Part shown: positions 7,529-16,761 of the stretch, in pieces
Layout of the letters: each line of letters opens with the position of its first letter
Position numbering within the stretch: position 1 is the stretch's first letter
NCBI RefSeq assembly: GCF_047263945.1
Contig: NZ_JBLAVB010000009.1
Coordinates: forward strand, 62,001-126,000
DNA from: Rhodospirillum sp047263945
Lineage (GTDB): Bacteria > Pseudomonadota > Alphaproteobacteria > Rhodospirillales > Rhodospirillaceae
Length of the DNA: 64,000 nt
Direction of reading: 5' to 3'
The notes under the pieces: model-generated
Database searches by the model: none
What the model was told of the DNA's origin: nothing
Seen by the model: the letters and a program-made list of their open reading frames with translations, nothing else
Made by a program: the position numbers and the translations under genes

Positions 7529-9493
7529 ATGATGGTTTTTCCATCTTTAAAATCCAGCACTATTTCAACACGGATCCTGGTCGCGGTCGCCTTCTTGATC
7601 ATCCTGATCTTCGTACTTTTTTCGGCATACAACGATATCCGCCAACAGCGGGTCATCCGCGAGGACGTGGAGACATCCCTGGCCAACGTGGGCAAGACCA
7701 CTGCGGATGGCGTGTCAAATTGGCTGGCCGGGCGTCTGGTTTTAATGCGCTATTTCGCCTCCTCTGTCGCGGACCGCAAGGCGGGAAGCGACGTCTCGGA
7801 TCTGTTTGAACGCAAGGCCCTGTCAGACACCTTCGACTTGGTGTTTTACGGAGACAAGGACGGTGGCTTTGGTAAGTTTCCCAAAAACCCGCCCAGCCCG
7901 GCGGACTACGATCCCAGGGTGCGCCCCTGGTACAAGCAGGTGGTCGCGACGGGAACCGTCGCCCTGACCGAGCCCTATATCGCCGCATCAACCCAGAAAC
8001 TGGTGGTCACTGCGGCGGCACCGGTCCTTCGAAATGGCGCCCTGGCGGGCGTGGTGGGCGCGGACTTCGCCATCACAACCTTGCAGACCATGCTTTCGGG
8101 CATCAACCTGAACGGCTTGGGGGAAAGCTTCCTGGTGGACGGGACCGGCAAGATTCTGGTCCATGCCCAGCAGGACTTGATCGGTCACTCCCTCAACGCC
8201 CTTTTCCCCACCGACACACCAAGCGTAGACCAAACCATACAGGACGTGGCGACCAAGGAGGGCAACCGCCTTGTCACCTTCCTTCCAATCCCGGGGCTTC
8301 CCTCCGTTGATTGGCACTTGGCCCTGTCCATTGACCTGGACAAGGCCGAAGGGGGGTTGACCGCCTTCCGACAGTCTGCGGTGATTGCCACCCTGATCGC
8401 CCTGGCCCTGACCATTGTCCTGCTGCGGGTTCTCATCAGCCGGATCATCGCCCGCCCCTTGGGCAGCATCACCGCGAGCATGAACGATCTGGCCCAGGGC
8501 AACCTCTCCGTCGCCATCCCCCAGTGCGACCGGGACGACGAAATTGGCGCCATGGGTAAAGCCCTTGACGTCTTCAAGGCAAACGCCATAGAGCGCCAGG
8601 AGGCCCTGGACCGGGAGCGGGCGGAGGAACGGCGTCTGGCCGAACGGGCCGATCGCATGGAGGCCCTGACCCGGCAATTCGACGTTGATATCAAACGGAT
8701 CCTGCAAACCGTTGCCTCTGCAATCAACGCCCTGGGAGGGGCCTCCAGCAGCCTGGAGAAAAGCGCTCTCCAAGCCAGCCAGCAGGCCACCTCCGTCGCT
8801 ACGGCCTCGGAGCAGGCTGCGGCAAATGTCAAGCAAGTGGCCCACAATACCGAACTGCTCTCGACAAAGGCCACGGAAATTGGAGACCGGGTGGGACACT
8901 CCTCGGGAATCGCCGCCCGGGCCATGCAGCAAGCGGAAAGCACCAACGAAAAGGTCCAAGGTCTGGCCGACGCCGTTGGCCAGATCGGCGAAGTGCTGCA
9001 ATTGATCAATGGCATCGCCAGCCAGACCAATCTGCTGGCCCTGAACGCCACGATCGAGGCCGCCCGGGCAGGCGAAGCGGGCAAGGGCTTCGCCGTTGTC
9101 GCCAACGAAGTCAAGAATTTGGCCAATCAGACGGCCCAAGCCACCGAACGGGTCACAGCCCAGATCCAATCCATCCAAAAGGAAACCGGTGATGCGGTGA
9201 CGGCGATCCAGACCATCGCGGAAACCATTGGCGAGATCAACGCCATCAGCGGGGACATCGCCAGCGCCGTGGAGGAACAATCCCGGTCCACAGACGAAAT
9301 CGGCCACAACATCGACGAAGCCTCTTCGGGAACCGGTGAAGTAACCCGCCGGATCATGGTCGTCTCCCAGGCCGCGAACCAAACCGATGGGGAATCCCGC
9401 AATGTTTCCAAAGCCGCACAGGCCTTACAGAACGAAGCGGACTTCCTGAAACAGGCCGTGGAACGCTTCCTGGACCAGGTTCGTACCGCTTAG
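7529..9493 (+). CDS. Methyl-accepting chemotaxis protein with dCache-type sensor
   Basis: A membrane chemoreceptor that senses a periplasmic ligand and signals to CheA/CheW. About 654 residues. A transmembrane helix lies at about 14-35. The periplasmic dCache_1-like domain includes a DPRVRPWYKQV motif and LTEPYI. A second membrane helix lies near residues 285-310, then a HAMP domain and a cytoplasmic signalling domain whose tip is SQTNLLALNATIEAARAGE. Basic, Gln/Glu-rich helices could hold methylation sites. The start is the first of two adjacent ATGs with GGAG four bases upstream; an open frame extends to 7412 but lacks membrane-protein character. No che genes are nearby. The ligand is unknown; dCache domains often bind amino acids or carboxylates. 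Confidence 0.92.
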   Translation: MMVFPSLKSSTISTRILVAVAFLIILIFVLFSAYNDIRQQRVIREDVETSLANVGKTTADGVSNWLAGRLVLMRYFASSVADRKAGSDVSDLFERKALSDTFDLVFYGDKDGGFGKFPKNPPSPADYDPRVRPWYKQVVATGTVALTEPYIAASTQKLVVTAAAPVLRNGALAGVVGADFAITTLQTMLSGINLNGLGESFLVDGTGKILVHAQQDLIGHSLNALFPTDTPSVDQTIQDVATKEGNRLVTFLPIPGLPSVDWHLALSIDLDKAEGGLTAFRQSAVIATLIALALTIVLLRVLISRIIARPLGSITASMNDLAQGNLSVAIPQCDRDDEIGAMGKALDVFKANAIERQEALDRERAEERRLAERADRMEALTRQFDVDIKRILQTVASAINALGGASSSLEKSALQASQQATSVATASEQAAANVKQVAHNTELLSTKATEIGDRVGHSSGIAARAMQQAESTNEKVQGLADAVGQIGEVLQLINGIASQTNLLALNATIEAARAGEAGKGFAVVANEVKNLANQTAQATERVTAQIQSIQKETGDAVTAIQTIAETIGEINAISGDIASAVEEQSRSTDEIGHNIDEASSGTGEVTRRIMVVSQAANQTDGESRNVSKAAQALQNEADFLKQAVERFLDQVRTA

Positions 9494-9519
9494 ATCAAGT
9501 TGAGCCACTGCATAGGACA

Positions 9520-9738
9520 GTCGGTCCTTTCCCGTCACGGGGCTTTGCCCCTTCCCCCACTGGGGCCGAAAGGCCCCAAACCCCAGCATTTATTGGCCGA
9601 AAGGCCCCACAAACCCCAGGCATTTATTGGCCGAAAGGCCCTAGACCCCGGAATAAAAAAAAGGGGGGTTTGGGGGCATTGGCCCCCAAATGGGCTTGGG
9701 CAATCGCCCAAAAAAGACGAAACAGCGTCGTGTGTCGA
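9520..9738. repeat. Dispersed GC-rich MITE-like element, copy A
   Basis: Contains the family hairpins GGGGC-ttt-GCCCC, GGGGCC-gaaa-GGCCCC (repeated three times here in degenerate form), GGGGGCattgGCCCCC and TTGGGC-aatc-GCCCAA. It ends near CGTCGTGTGTCG, a variant of the terminal sequence of the complete copy at 62011. It fills the gap between two convergent genes and may act as a bidirectional transcription stop. Confidence 0.75.
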
Positions 9739-9758
9739 TGGACCAGCCTTCCTTATGT

Positions 9759-11789
9759 TTACAAATCAGCCGCGCGCTTGTTGTAGTCGTTGACGAAGGA
9801 GACGAAGTCCTTTTCCGGCATTGGCCGACCGATCAGAAATCCTTGGGCCATATGGCTGCCGTTTTCCCGAAGCCAATCCAATTGGGCCTGTGTCTCGATC
9901 CCCTCGGCGACCGTCCGTAATCCCAATTGGTCGGCCAAACTGATGATCATGCGCGGGATGGATGTATCCTGGGGTAGATCATTCACAAAGGCCCGATCGA
10001 TTTTCAGGATGTCCAGGGGCAGCATCTTCAGATAAGCCAGGGACGAATACCCCGTACCGAAATCATCCACAGACAAACGCACACCATGGGCCTTGATCTC
10101 CCCCAAAAGTTGGGCACTCACATCGATGCGGCTCATGATGACGCTTTCGGTTACCTCCAGCTCCAAATGGTGTGGATCGATGCCGTATTGCTCCAGGATC
10201 GACAGGAAATCCCCAAGGAACCGGTCTTCCTTCAACTGACGCGCCGAGATATTCACCGCCACGGTCACCTCACCCAGGTGGGCCATCCAGCGACTATGCG
10301 CCCGGCAAGCCTCCTGCAGGACCCACATGCCGATGTCGTAGATCAGGCCCGTTTCCTCAGCAATGGGAATGAAACGGCCAGGGGGGACCATCTCCCCCTC
10401 ACTATTCCAGCGGACCAAGGCCTCGCACCCGGTAATCCGGCCTGTTTCCAGATCCAGCTTGGGTTGGAAATGCAGCACCAGATCTTCGGCCTCCACTGCG
10501 GTCCGCAATTTGGCTTCGGTTCGCAAGCGATCCAGCGCACCTTCCGTCATCGAGCGATTGAAGAAGGCCCATTGCCCCGCTCCCCCGGATTTGGCGGCGT
10601 AGAGCGCGGTATCTGCGCTGCGTAAGAGAGCTTGGGCGCTGGATCCATCCAGGGGATGGCAAGCGATTCCAACCGAGGTGCTGGGATGGACCAGGGTTCC
10701 CGATAGGCTGACCGGCCGCTTCACCGTGGCAATCAGCCGTCGAGCGAGGCGGGCCAAATCCTCCTCCCGGTCGTATTCGGGAATCATGACAACGAATTCG
10801 TCCCCACCCAGCCGTCCAACGGCACCCAGACCAGACAATTCCGCAGCCAACCGCTTCCCCACCTCCTTCAAAACCTCGTCTCCAGCCCCATGGCCCAGAC
10901 TGTCATTCACATGCTTGAACATGTCCAGGTCCAGGAACAAGACGGCACAACGGGTGGCTTCCAACTGAGCTTCGTCAATGGCCCGGTCGAGCATTTCCAG
11001 GACCAAGCCCCGGTTGGGAAGGTTGGTCAGGGTGTCACGGGTGGCCAGCCGCCGCAATTCGGACTGAACCCGGGCCAACTGGCGCAGCAGCCGGTTCAAC
11101 CGGTCCACCATCCGGCCAAACTCGTTGCGCCGATGGCCGCTTGGAACATCCAGGACCGTCGCCGCAGGATCCTCTGGATCCACATCGGACAGTTTTTTAG
11201 ACACTCGGATGATATGGCGGGACACGAACCAATGGAACACAGCGCTGGTGGATAGGGCAACCACCAGCACCACGAACAGAATCCCTTGGGCCTGATCGGC
11301 CAACCTGTCGGAGATCAACCGCAGAAAATGGTTCTTGTCATAAAGGATCCGAGCGTGCCCCACGATCACGTTCCGATGGCGGGTATCAACTGGGCTGGTA
11401 AAGGTCAACTCCAGGGTCTGCTCCCCGTTCAACGTCACCAACCAGCCTAAATAATCCTGCCAAAGGGATAGGGGCGCTTCCTTCTTCACAAGCCCATCGA
11501 CCCGGGCAAAGGTCATACCGTCCGCGTCCTGAACTTCGATCATCCGAATGGGATTGGAGCGCAGGCCATCGGAAATAATCGCCTTGGCCGTTTCCTCGTC
11601 ATAATTCCACAGAGCCTTGGCCAAACCGGATTCCAACGAAAGCCCAACCCGCTCCCGCATCGCTTGGTGATCCCGCTCCGCAACGGAAGCCAGCCAATGG
11701 GATTGGACGAGAAGAACGATGAACGCCGCCATCAAGCTGACACCGAGCACCCGCCATGCCTGTTGAACCGCCAGGAAAGACCCAAACAC
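9759..11789 (-). CDS. Membrane-bound GGDEF-EAL protein (c-di-GMP turnover)
   Basis: Makes and/or degrades cyclic di-GMP at the inner membrane. The 676-residue protein has a membrane helix at about 10-32, a periplasmic segment of about 130 residues, a second helix at about 168-190 and a HAMP-like linker. The GGDEF domain keeps RLGGDEF. The EAL domain keeps EALVRW, the DDFGTGYSSLAYLK loop and QGFLIGRPMP. Both catalytic signatures look intact. I see no RxxD inhibitory site five residues before GGDEF. It is convergent with the chemoreceptor gene, and no partner gene is adjacent. Which activity dominates cannot be told from sequence. Confidence 0.93.
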   Translation of the reverse strand: MFGSFLAVQQAWRVLGVSLMAAFIVLLVQSHWLASVAERDHQAMRERVGLSLESGLAKALWNYDEETAKAIISDGLRSNPIRMIEVQDADGMTFARVDGLVKKEAPLSLWQDYLGWLVTLNGEQTLELTFTSPVDTRHRNVIVGHARILYDKNHFLRLISDRLADQAQGILFVVLVVALSTSAVFHWFVSRHIIRVSKKLSDVDPEDPAATVLDVPSGHRRNEFGRMVDRLNRLLRQLARVQSELRRLATRDTLTNLPNRGLVLEMLDRAIDEAQLEATRCAVLFLDLDMFKHVNDSLGHGAGDEVLKEVGKRLAAELSGLGAVGRLGGDEFVVMIPEYDREEDLARLARRLIATVKRPVSLSGTLVHPSTSVGIACHPLDGSSAQALLRSADTALYAAKSGGAGQWAFFNRSMTEGALDRLRTEAKLRTAVEAEDLVLHFQPKLDLETGRITGCEALVRWNSEGEMVPPGRFIPIAEETGLIYDIGMWVLQEACRAHSRWMAHLGEVTVAVNISARQLKEDRFLGDFLSILEQYGIDPHHLELEVTESVIMSRIDVSAQLLGEIKAHGVRLSVDDFGTGYSSLAYLKMLPLDILKIDRAFVNDLPQDTSIPRMIISLADQLGLRTVAEGIETQAQLDWLRENGSHMAQGFLIGRPMPEKDFVSFVNDYNKRAADL

Positions 11790-11934
11790 AGACGCCGCAC
11801 CCTCACTCTTTCAGATTGGAAGATACTTGCCGAGCAACTGGTACACCCTGGCCCACCGCCACTCCCCCCGATCTGGGATCGGAGAACCAAGTGTAACGCA
11901 AACAAGATGATCTGGGCAGACGTGTGTTGACTGT

Positions 11935-12100
11935 TTTCAGAAATACCCATCCAAGGGAGGGGAAGCCCTTCGAATGGAAGCCCCCTCTTGTATCGACCCG
12001 ACCGAAGGATTCCGCCCGAGTTTAGAAAGTTGATGCACACACAAAAAGCTCGCCCACCATCCGATAAATCTCTTGAAAGCGTCGGTGCATTCGCGGTTTC
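11935..12100 (-). repeat. Degenerate copy of a small-ORF repeat, left of gmhA
   Basis: Read on the minus strand, this stretch encodes a peptide starting MHRRFQEIYRMVGELFV, then CASTF followed by an in-frame stop and TRAESFGRVD. It aligns with the intact 63-codon frame at 12795-12986, which has YASTFHTPAEAFVWVD at the same place. The nucleotide match is strongest over about 11990-12090. It looks like a decayed second copy; together the copies bracket gmhA as direct repeats. Confidence 0.5.
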
Positions 12101-12152
12101 AAAGGGAGGGGAGAGCTTCCTGAAGCGTATATTGGCCAGAAGCTCTTTCCCC

Positions 12153-12752
12153 TTATTTGACGAGGGCTTCCTCGACGAACCCGCAGAGCATATGTCCCAC
12201 CGCGATATGCATTTGCTGGATCATAGGGGTAAATCGGGAGGGTACCTTCAGGCAGACATGGCACAAACCATCCATTTTGCCACCACTCTCCCCGGTCAGA
12301 CCAACGACCACCACACCCATATCCCGCGCCATGGTGACCGCCTTCACCACATTGGGACTATTGCCGCTGGTGGACAGGGCCACCAGCACATCCCCCCGAC
12401 GACCATGGGCCTGAACCTGCCGGGAAAAGACGTCCTCGAACCCGTAATCGTTGCCGATGGCCGTCAGCGAGGAGGTATTCACCGTCAAGGCCATGCCGGG
12501 CAAGGGTGGACGGTCCAACAGATACCGCCCTTCCAGCTCGGCAGCCAGATGTTGGGCGTCCGCTGCTGAGCCCCCATTGCCGCAGAACATGATCTTGCCA
12601 CCATTGCGCAGGGCTTCGATCATTTGCTCCGTCGCGTTCCGGATATCCGGCGCCAAGTCCGCCAGTGCCAAGAATCCTGCGGCGGCTTCCTGACAATAGG
12701 CTTTAATCTCTTTTTCCAAGTTTCTGTTCTCCTGAAGAGGATCCGGAGGCAC
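12153..12752 (-). CDS. gmhA: Phosphoheptose isomerase / SIS-domain protein (GmhA or DiaA type)
   Basis: Probably converts sedoheptulose 7-phosphate to D-glycero-manno-heptose 7-phosphate for LPS core heptose. The product of about 199 residues is one SIS domain with CGNGGSAADAQHLAAEL, the ALSTSGNSPNV phosphosugar loop and a C-terminal HIAVGHMLCGFVEE helix. The start is uncertain: a GTG at 12752 has GAGGTG upstream, and a TTG at 12719 has AGGAG eight bases upstream and gives a length nearer the E. coli enzyme. It stands alone, away from other heptose genes. The same fold includes DiaA, a DnaA-binding protein, so that role cannot be excluded. Confidence 0.85.
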   Translation of the reverse strand: MPPDPLQENRNLEKEIKAYCQEAAAGFLALADLAPDIRNATEQMIEALRNGGKIMFCGNGGSAADAQHLAAELEGRYLLDRPPLPGMALTVNTSSLTAIGNDYGFEDVFSRQVQAHGRRGDVLVALSTSGNSPNVVKAVTMARDMGVVVVGLTGESGGKMDGLCHVCLKVPSRFTPMIQQMHIAVGHMLCGFVEEALVK

Positions 12753-12794
12753 CGATCATCACCTCACCAGGGTCCAATCCGGAACAAGCCTCTC

Positions 12795-12986
12795 TCAATG
12801 CCTCTGATACCCAACCCGAGTGCCATTGAACAGAGACGATTTCCAGTCTTTTCCAATCCACCAGTCCAAACCACACCCAGCGAGTGCATCGACCCATACG
12901 AAGGCTTCTGCCGGAGTGTGGAAAGTTGATGCATAAACAAATCCCTCGTGCACTGACCATTGCACCTCTTGCCTGCGTCGGAGCAC
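12795..12986 (-). CDS. Hypothetical small protein, member of a local repeat
   Basis: Not recognised. A 63-codon frame starting with GTG encodes a Trp- and Val-rich peptide (FVYASTFHTPAEAFVWVD, then WWIGKDWKSS). Evidence that it may be real is the related but stop-interrupted copy at about 11935-12100, which preserves protein-level similarity. There is no strong ribosome-binding site and no known domain. It lies upstream of gmhA on the same strand. It could equally be part of a non-coding repeat. Confidence 0.3.
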   Translation of the reverse strand: MLRRRQEVQWSVHEGFVYASTFHTPAEAFVWVDALAGCGLDWWIGKDWKSSLFNGTRVGYQRH

Positions 12987-13300
12987 TCTAAAATCACTCT
13001 AGGAAGGGAGAAAGCTGTATCCGTCCCCCGGCTCAGACCTCATTCAGGTCCGGCAGAACCACAGCGTTCTCATTTTGTATTCAGGCAGGCTTGCGATAGG
13101 CAACCATACAGATCCCTTTCAACGGAAGCGCAGTGAACGTCTGCGCCGATGTTATCCATATTGGAACGGCGAAGGGTCTGCATCGGTAAAAACCACCCTC
13201 AAGGGCTATTTGTCGGATGCGAAAGATCCGGAGTCCTTGTGCAGCACAAGCCCTCGAAAAATCACAGAACAACACGCGAAATCTTTAACTATGCTGTAGC
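12987..13300. other. Intergenic region with no supported gene
   Basis: Nothing with coding character was found. Near 12985-13000 is GCACTCTAAAATCACTCTAGG, which contains CACTCTA ends like those of the TAGAGTG palindromic repeat family and may be a remnant. Confidence 0.35.
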
Positions 13301-13341
13301 AAAAAAGAGCCCCTTGCGGCCGACAGACAGACCGCAAGGGG
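13301..13341 (-). terminator. Rho-independent terminator of metK
   Basis: On the minus strand, CCCCTTGCGGTC and the pairing GGCCGCAAGGGG form a strong stem, followed by ctcTTTTTT. It lies about 25 bp after the metK stop. Confidence 0.9.
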
Positions 13342-13367
13342 TGAGATGTCAGAAGTCGGGCGACTTC

Positions 13368-14546
13368 TTATTCGGCGGCCGCCTGACCCGCCGCTCCGGC
13401 GAGCACCGAGGCGCGGTCGGTCTTCTCCCAAGAGAAGGACTCCCCAGTGCGGCCGAAGTGGCCATTGGAGGCAGTCGGGCGGTAGATCGGGCGCAGAAGG
13501 TCGAGCATCTGCACGATGCCCTTGGGGCGCAGGTCGAAGTGCTCGCGCACCAAGCCTTCAAGAACCTTGTGGTCGACCTTACCAGTCCCAAAGGTGTTCA
13601 CGAAAACGCTGGTCGGCTGGGCCACACCGATCGCATAGGAAATCTGCACCTCGCACTTGCTGGCCAGACCCGAGGCGACGATGTTCTTTGCCACATAACG
13701 GGCGGCATAGGCCGCAGACCGATCCACCTTGGAGGGATCCTTGCCGGAGAAGGCTCCCCCGCCATGGCGCCCCATGCCGCCATAGGTATCGACGATGATT
13801 TTCCGTCCGGTCAAACCACAATCCCCGACGGGACCACCAATAACGAACCGACCGGTCGGATTGACATGGAAGGTGATGTCGTCCTTGGCAAATTCTGCGG
13901 GCAGAACGGGTTTGATGATTTCCTCGATCACCGCCTCACGCAGGTTGTCGTGGGACACATCCTCGTCGTGTTGGGTCGACAGAACGATGGTATCGATCCC
14001 CACCGGCTTGTCATTGTCGTAGCGGATAGACACCTGAGACTTCACGTCCGGCCGCAGCCACGTCAACCGACCAGAGGAGCGGACCTCGGCCTGTTTCGCG
14101 GTCAGCCGGTGGGCAAGCTGGATCGGCAGAGGCATAAGCTCCGGAGTTTCGTCGCAAGCGAAGCCGAACATCAGGCCCTGGTCTCCGGCGCCCTGATCCA
14201 AGTGCAAACCGGCGCCCTCGTCCACGCCCTGGGCAATGTCCGGGGACTGCTTATCCATGGCCACCAGCACCGCAACGCTATTCCCATCATACCCCATGCG
14301 CGGGTCGTTGTAGCCGATGTCGTTGATGGTGGCACGCACCACATCGGTATAATCCACCTGGGCAGACGTGGTGATTTCGCCCGACAGGATGGCCATACCC
14401 GTATTGACCATGGTCTCGCAGGCCACCCGAGCGGAGGGATCCTGCTCCAAGATCGCATCGAGAATGGCATCGGAGATGTTGTCTGCCAGCTTGTCCGGAT
14501 GGCCTGCGCCCACCGATTCTGACGTAAAGATGTAGCTTTCGGACAT
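13368..14546 (-). CDS. metK: S-adenosylmethionine synthetase
   Basis: Makes SAM from methionine and ATP in the cytoplasm. The 392-residue protein starts MSESYIFTSESVGAGHPDK, the standard N-terminus with the ATP-binding GHPDK. It contains the GAGDQGLMFGFACDE hexapeptide region and GGGAFSGKDPSKVDRSAAY, both family signatures. Length and motifs are normal. It is monocistronic, with its own terminator at 13301-13341. AAGGAAAGG lies close upstream of the ATG as a ribosome-binding site. Confidence 0.98.
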   Translation of the reverse strand: MSESYIFTSESVGAGHPDKLADNISDAILDAILEQDPSARVACETMVNTGMAILSGEITTSAQVDYTDVVRATINDIGYNDPRMGYDGNSVAVLVAMDKQSPDIAQGVDEGAGLHLDQGAGDQGLMFGFACDETPELMPLPIQLAHRLTAKQAEVRSSGRLTWLRPDVKSQVSIRYDNDKPVGIDTIVLSTQHDEDVSHDNLREAVIEEIIKPVLPAEFAKDDITFHVNPTGRFVIGGPVGDCGLTGRKIIVDTYGGMGRHGGGAFSGKDPSKVDRSAAYAARYVAKNIVASGLASKCEVQISYAIGVAQPTSVFVNTFGTGKVDHKVLEGLVREHFDLRPKGIVQMLDLLRPIYRPTASNGHFGRTGESFSWEKTDRASVLAGAAGQAAAE

Positions 14547-15240
14547 GGTTTTCCTTTCCTTCTTGTCCCTAAACCGATTTGCACGAGAAAAGACCCTGTC
14601 TCAACTCGGCAAATCGCCCACATATGCGTTTTCGTGGCCGGATGTTGACTCCACTCCGGTCAACTCGCCGACCCATTGGCACGCCTGCCTGACGGCTGGA
14701 TTGCAGCATGACATTCCTGATGGGGAGATCAAGCCCGCGACATTAAATGACACTTTGGGGAATAAGTTTTCAACCAATTCTGACAACCAAAAGCCTAAAA
14801 TACATTAAAAAGACACAAACCGATCACATCGAAAGCTCACAACGCCCATCACCGGCCTAGACGACACTCAAAAAGCATCCAGCTCCTCATAAAATACAGC
14901 CCCATGCTCCCACCTGATACCGAAATTTCACCAATTTGGTCACACCCAAGAGTTTATCAGTGAATTTCTATTATTTAAGGTTTGAAATTATTTTTTTTTG
15001 CTCTAAAAAACCACATTGAGTGAGAATACTGTCGATGGCCTCCAGTGTCGTTAGTCGAGGTGTTGTCCGTCCCCCCTGCTTCCGTTGCCACTCTTCCTTG
15101 GCAGAGCCCTGGGACTTTCGCTTAACTCCTTGATTTATGTACGACCTCGTCCATGCCCCGGAAAAGCGAGACGAACCAGCCTGCCCCATGGCATGATCCC
15201 CGCCGTTTTCCGTAAACGCTTATCCAGGGGAGAGGCCTCT
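14547..15240. other. Long metK leader and AT-rich intergenic region
   Basis: About 690 bp separate metK from the HerA-like gene. The 200 bp next to metK are GC-rich and contain a GTTGAC...GTCAAC stem on the minus strand at about 14644-14665. From about 14740 to 15020 the sequence is clearly AT-richer than its surroundings. A 72-codon frame at 14971-15189 (minus) lacks recognisable features. I looked for SAM-II and SAM/SAH riboswitch consensus blocks and did not recognise either. Confidence 0.4.
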
Positions 15241-16752
15241 ATGACCTCCGCAGTATTCCTCGGCGCCTCACCCGAAGGTCCCGTTACCCAACGTTTCGAC
15301 AAAATCAATCGACACGGCCTGATCGCCGGGGCCACGGGAACGGGCAAAACCGTAACCTTGAAGGTGCTTGCCCAGGCTTATTCTGAAGCCGGTATTCCCG
15401 TGTTTGTCGCCGATGTGAAGGGGGACCTGTCCGGCCTTGCCGAAGCGGGCTCGCCCCGGGATTTCCTGACCCATCGTGCCCAGGATGTCGGGTTGGAGGA
15501 TTATTTCTTCCATGACAGCCCCACCGTTTTCTGGGATCTGGAAGGCACCCGCGGCATGCCGCCCCGCGCCACCGTCTCCGAGCTTGGACCGGTCCTTCTG
15601 TCCCGCCTGTTGGGTCTGACCGATGCCCAGGAAGGGGTGCTGCATATCGCCTTTCGCCTCGCCGACGAGGAAGGTCTGCTGGTCCTCGACTTGAAGGACC
15701 TGCGCGCCCTTCTGGTCCATATCGGCAATAACGCCCAGGAAATCCGGGCGACCCATGGCATGGTCTCCCCCGCATCCGTCGGGGCCATCCAACGGCGCCT
15801 TCTCGCCCTGGAGAATGAGGGGGGCGACCGGTTGTTCGGGGAACCCTCGCTTGAGGTCGCCGATCTGGCGCGCCCGGGTCCCCACGGCCAAGGCCCCATC
15901 CATCTGTTGGTGGCCGACAAACTGATCGCCACACCCCTGCTCTATTCCACGGTCATGCTGTGGATTCTGTCCGAGCTGTATGAAGACCTGCCAGAGGTGG
16001 GCGACACCGACAAGCCGGTCCTCGCCCTGTTCCTGGACGAAGCCCACCTGCTGTTCTCCGACACGCCCAAGGCGCTGGTGGACAAGATCACCCAGGTGAC
16101 CCGACTGATCCGGTCCAAGGGTGTGGGCATATACTTCGTCACCCAAAGCCCCCGGGATATTCCCGATCCTATTCTCGCCCAGTTGGGCACGCGGATCCAA
16201 CATGGCCTTCGGGCCTATACGCCTGGAGAACGCACCGCCATCAAGGCCGTGGCCGATGGGTTCCGCCCCAATCCGGCCTTTGATACCGGAGCCGTTGTCA
16301 CCGAACTGGCCACGGGGGAAGCCCTCGTGTCCACCCTGGATGACAGGGGCGCGCCCACGGTGGTCCAGCGCACGCTGATCCGACCCCCGGCCTGTTCCCT
16401 CAACCCGGTGAACGACCGCCTCCGCGCCCGATTGATCGCCAGCCACCCGGACAGCGCCCATTACGCCCGCTTCGTGGATCGGGAGTCCGCCTATGAAATC
16501 CTGACCGCCCGAGCCGAAGCCCGCGTCGCGGATGGGCCGGAGGACGAAGACGACAGCCCAAGGGGCAAAGGAAAGGGCAAGGGAAAGAAGGGACGCTCCC
16601 GCGTCCCCTCAAGTGGATCTTCCGGTTCCAGGCGGAGAGGATCGGACAGCATCGCGGAGACCGCGATGAAAAGCGTGGTCAGAAGCGTTGGCCGCAGCCT
16701 GGGGCGGGAAATCGTCCGCGGCCTCCTTGGATCCATTTTCAGAAGCCGATAA
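15241..16752 (+). CDS. HerA-like ATPase, DUF853 (YjgR) family
   Basis: A predicted AAA+ ATPase of the HerA/FtsK superfamily; the cellular role of this family is unsettled. About 503 residues. Walker A is GATGTGKTVT near residue 30. Walker B is ALFLDEAHLLF. The sensor region is IYFVTQSPRDIPD, followed by AYTPGERTAIKA. The C-terminal tail (from about 420) is Lys/Gly/Ser-rich and basic, then ends in an amphipathic VRSVGRSLGREIVRGLLG segment. The start was chosen because GGAGAGG lies six bases before the ATG; the frame is open further upstream. It is convergent with the membrane protein gene at 16762, only 9 bp away. Confidence 0.9.
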   Translation: MTSAVFLGASPEGPVTQRFDKINRHGLIAGATGTGKTVTLKVLAQAYSEAGIPVFVADVKGDLSGLAEAGSPRDFLTHRAQDVGLEDYFFHDSPTVFWDLEGTRGMPPRATVSELGPVLLSRLLGLTDAQEGVLHIAFRLADEEGLLVLDLKDLRALLVHIGNNAQEIRATHGMVSPASVGAIQRRLLALENEGGDRLFGEPSLEVADLARPGPHGQGPIHLLVADKLIATPLLYSTVMLWILSELYEDLPEVGDTDKPVLALFLDEAHLLFSDTPKALVDKITQVTRLIRSKGVGIYFVTQSPRDIPDPILAQLGTRIQHGLRAYTPGERTAIKAVADGFRPNPAFDTGAVVTELATGEALVSTLDDRGAPTVVQRTLIRPPACSLNPVNDRLRARLIASHPDSAHYARFVDRESAYEILTARAEARVADGPEDEDDSPRGKGKGKGKKGRSRVPSSGSSGSRRRGSDSIAETAMKSVVRSVGRSLGREIVRGLLGSIFRSR

Positions 16753-16761
16753 GGGACCCAA

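Noticed and set aside
14547..14760. SAM-II or SAM/SAH riboswitch before metK
   Set aside because: The consensus blocks I know for these classes were not recognised; only a simple stem is visible.
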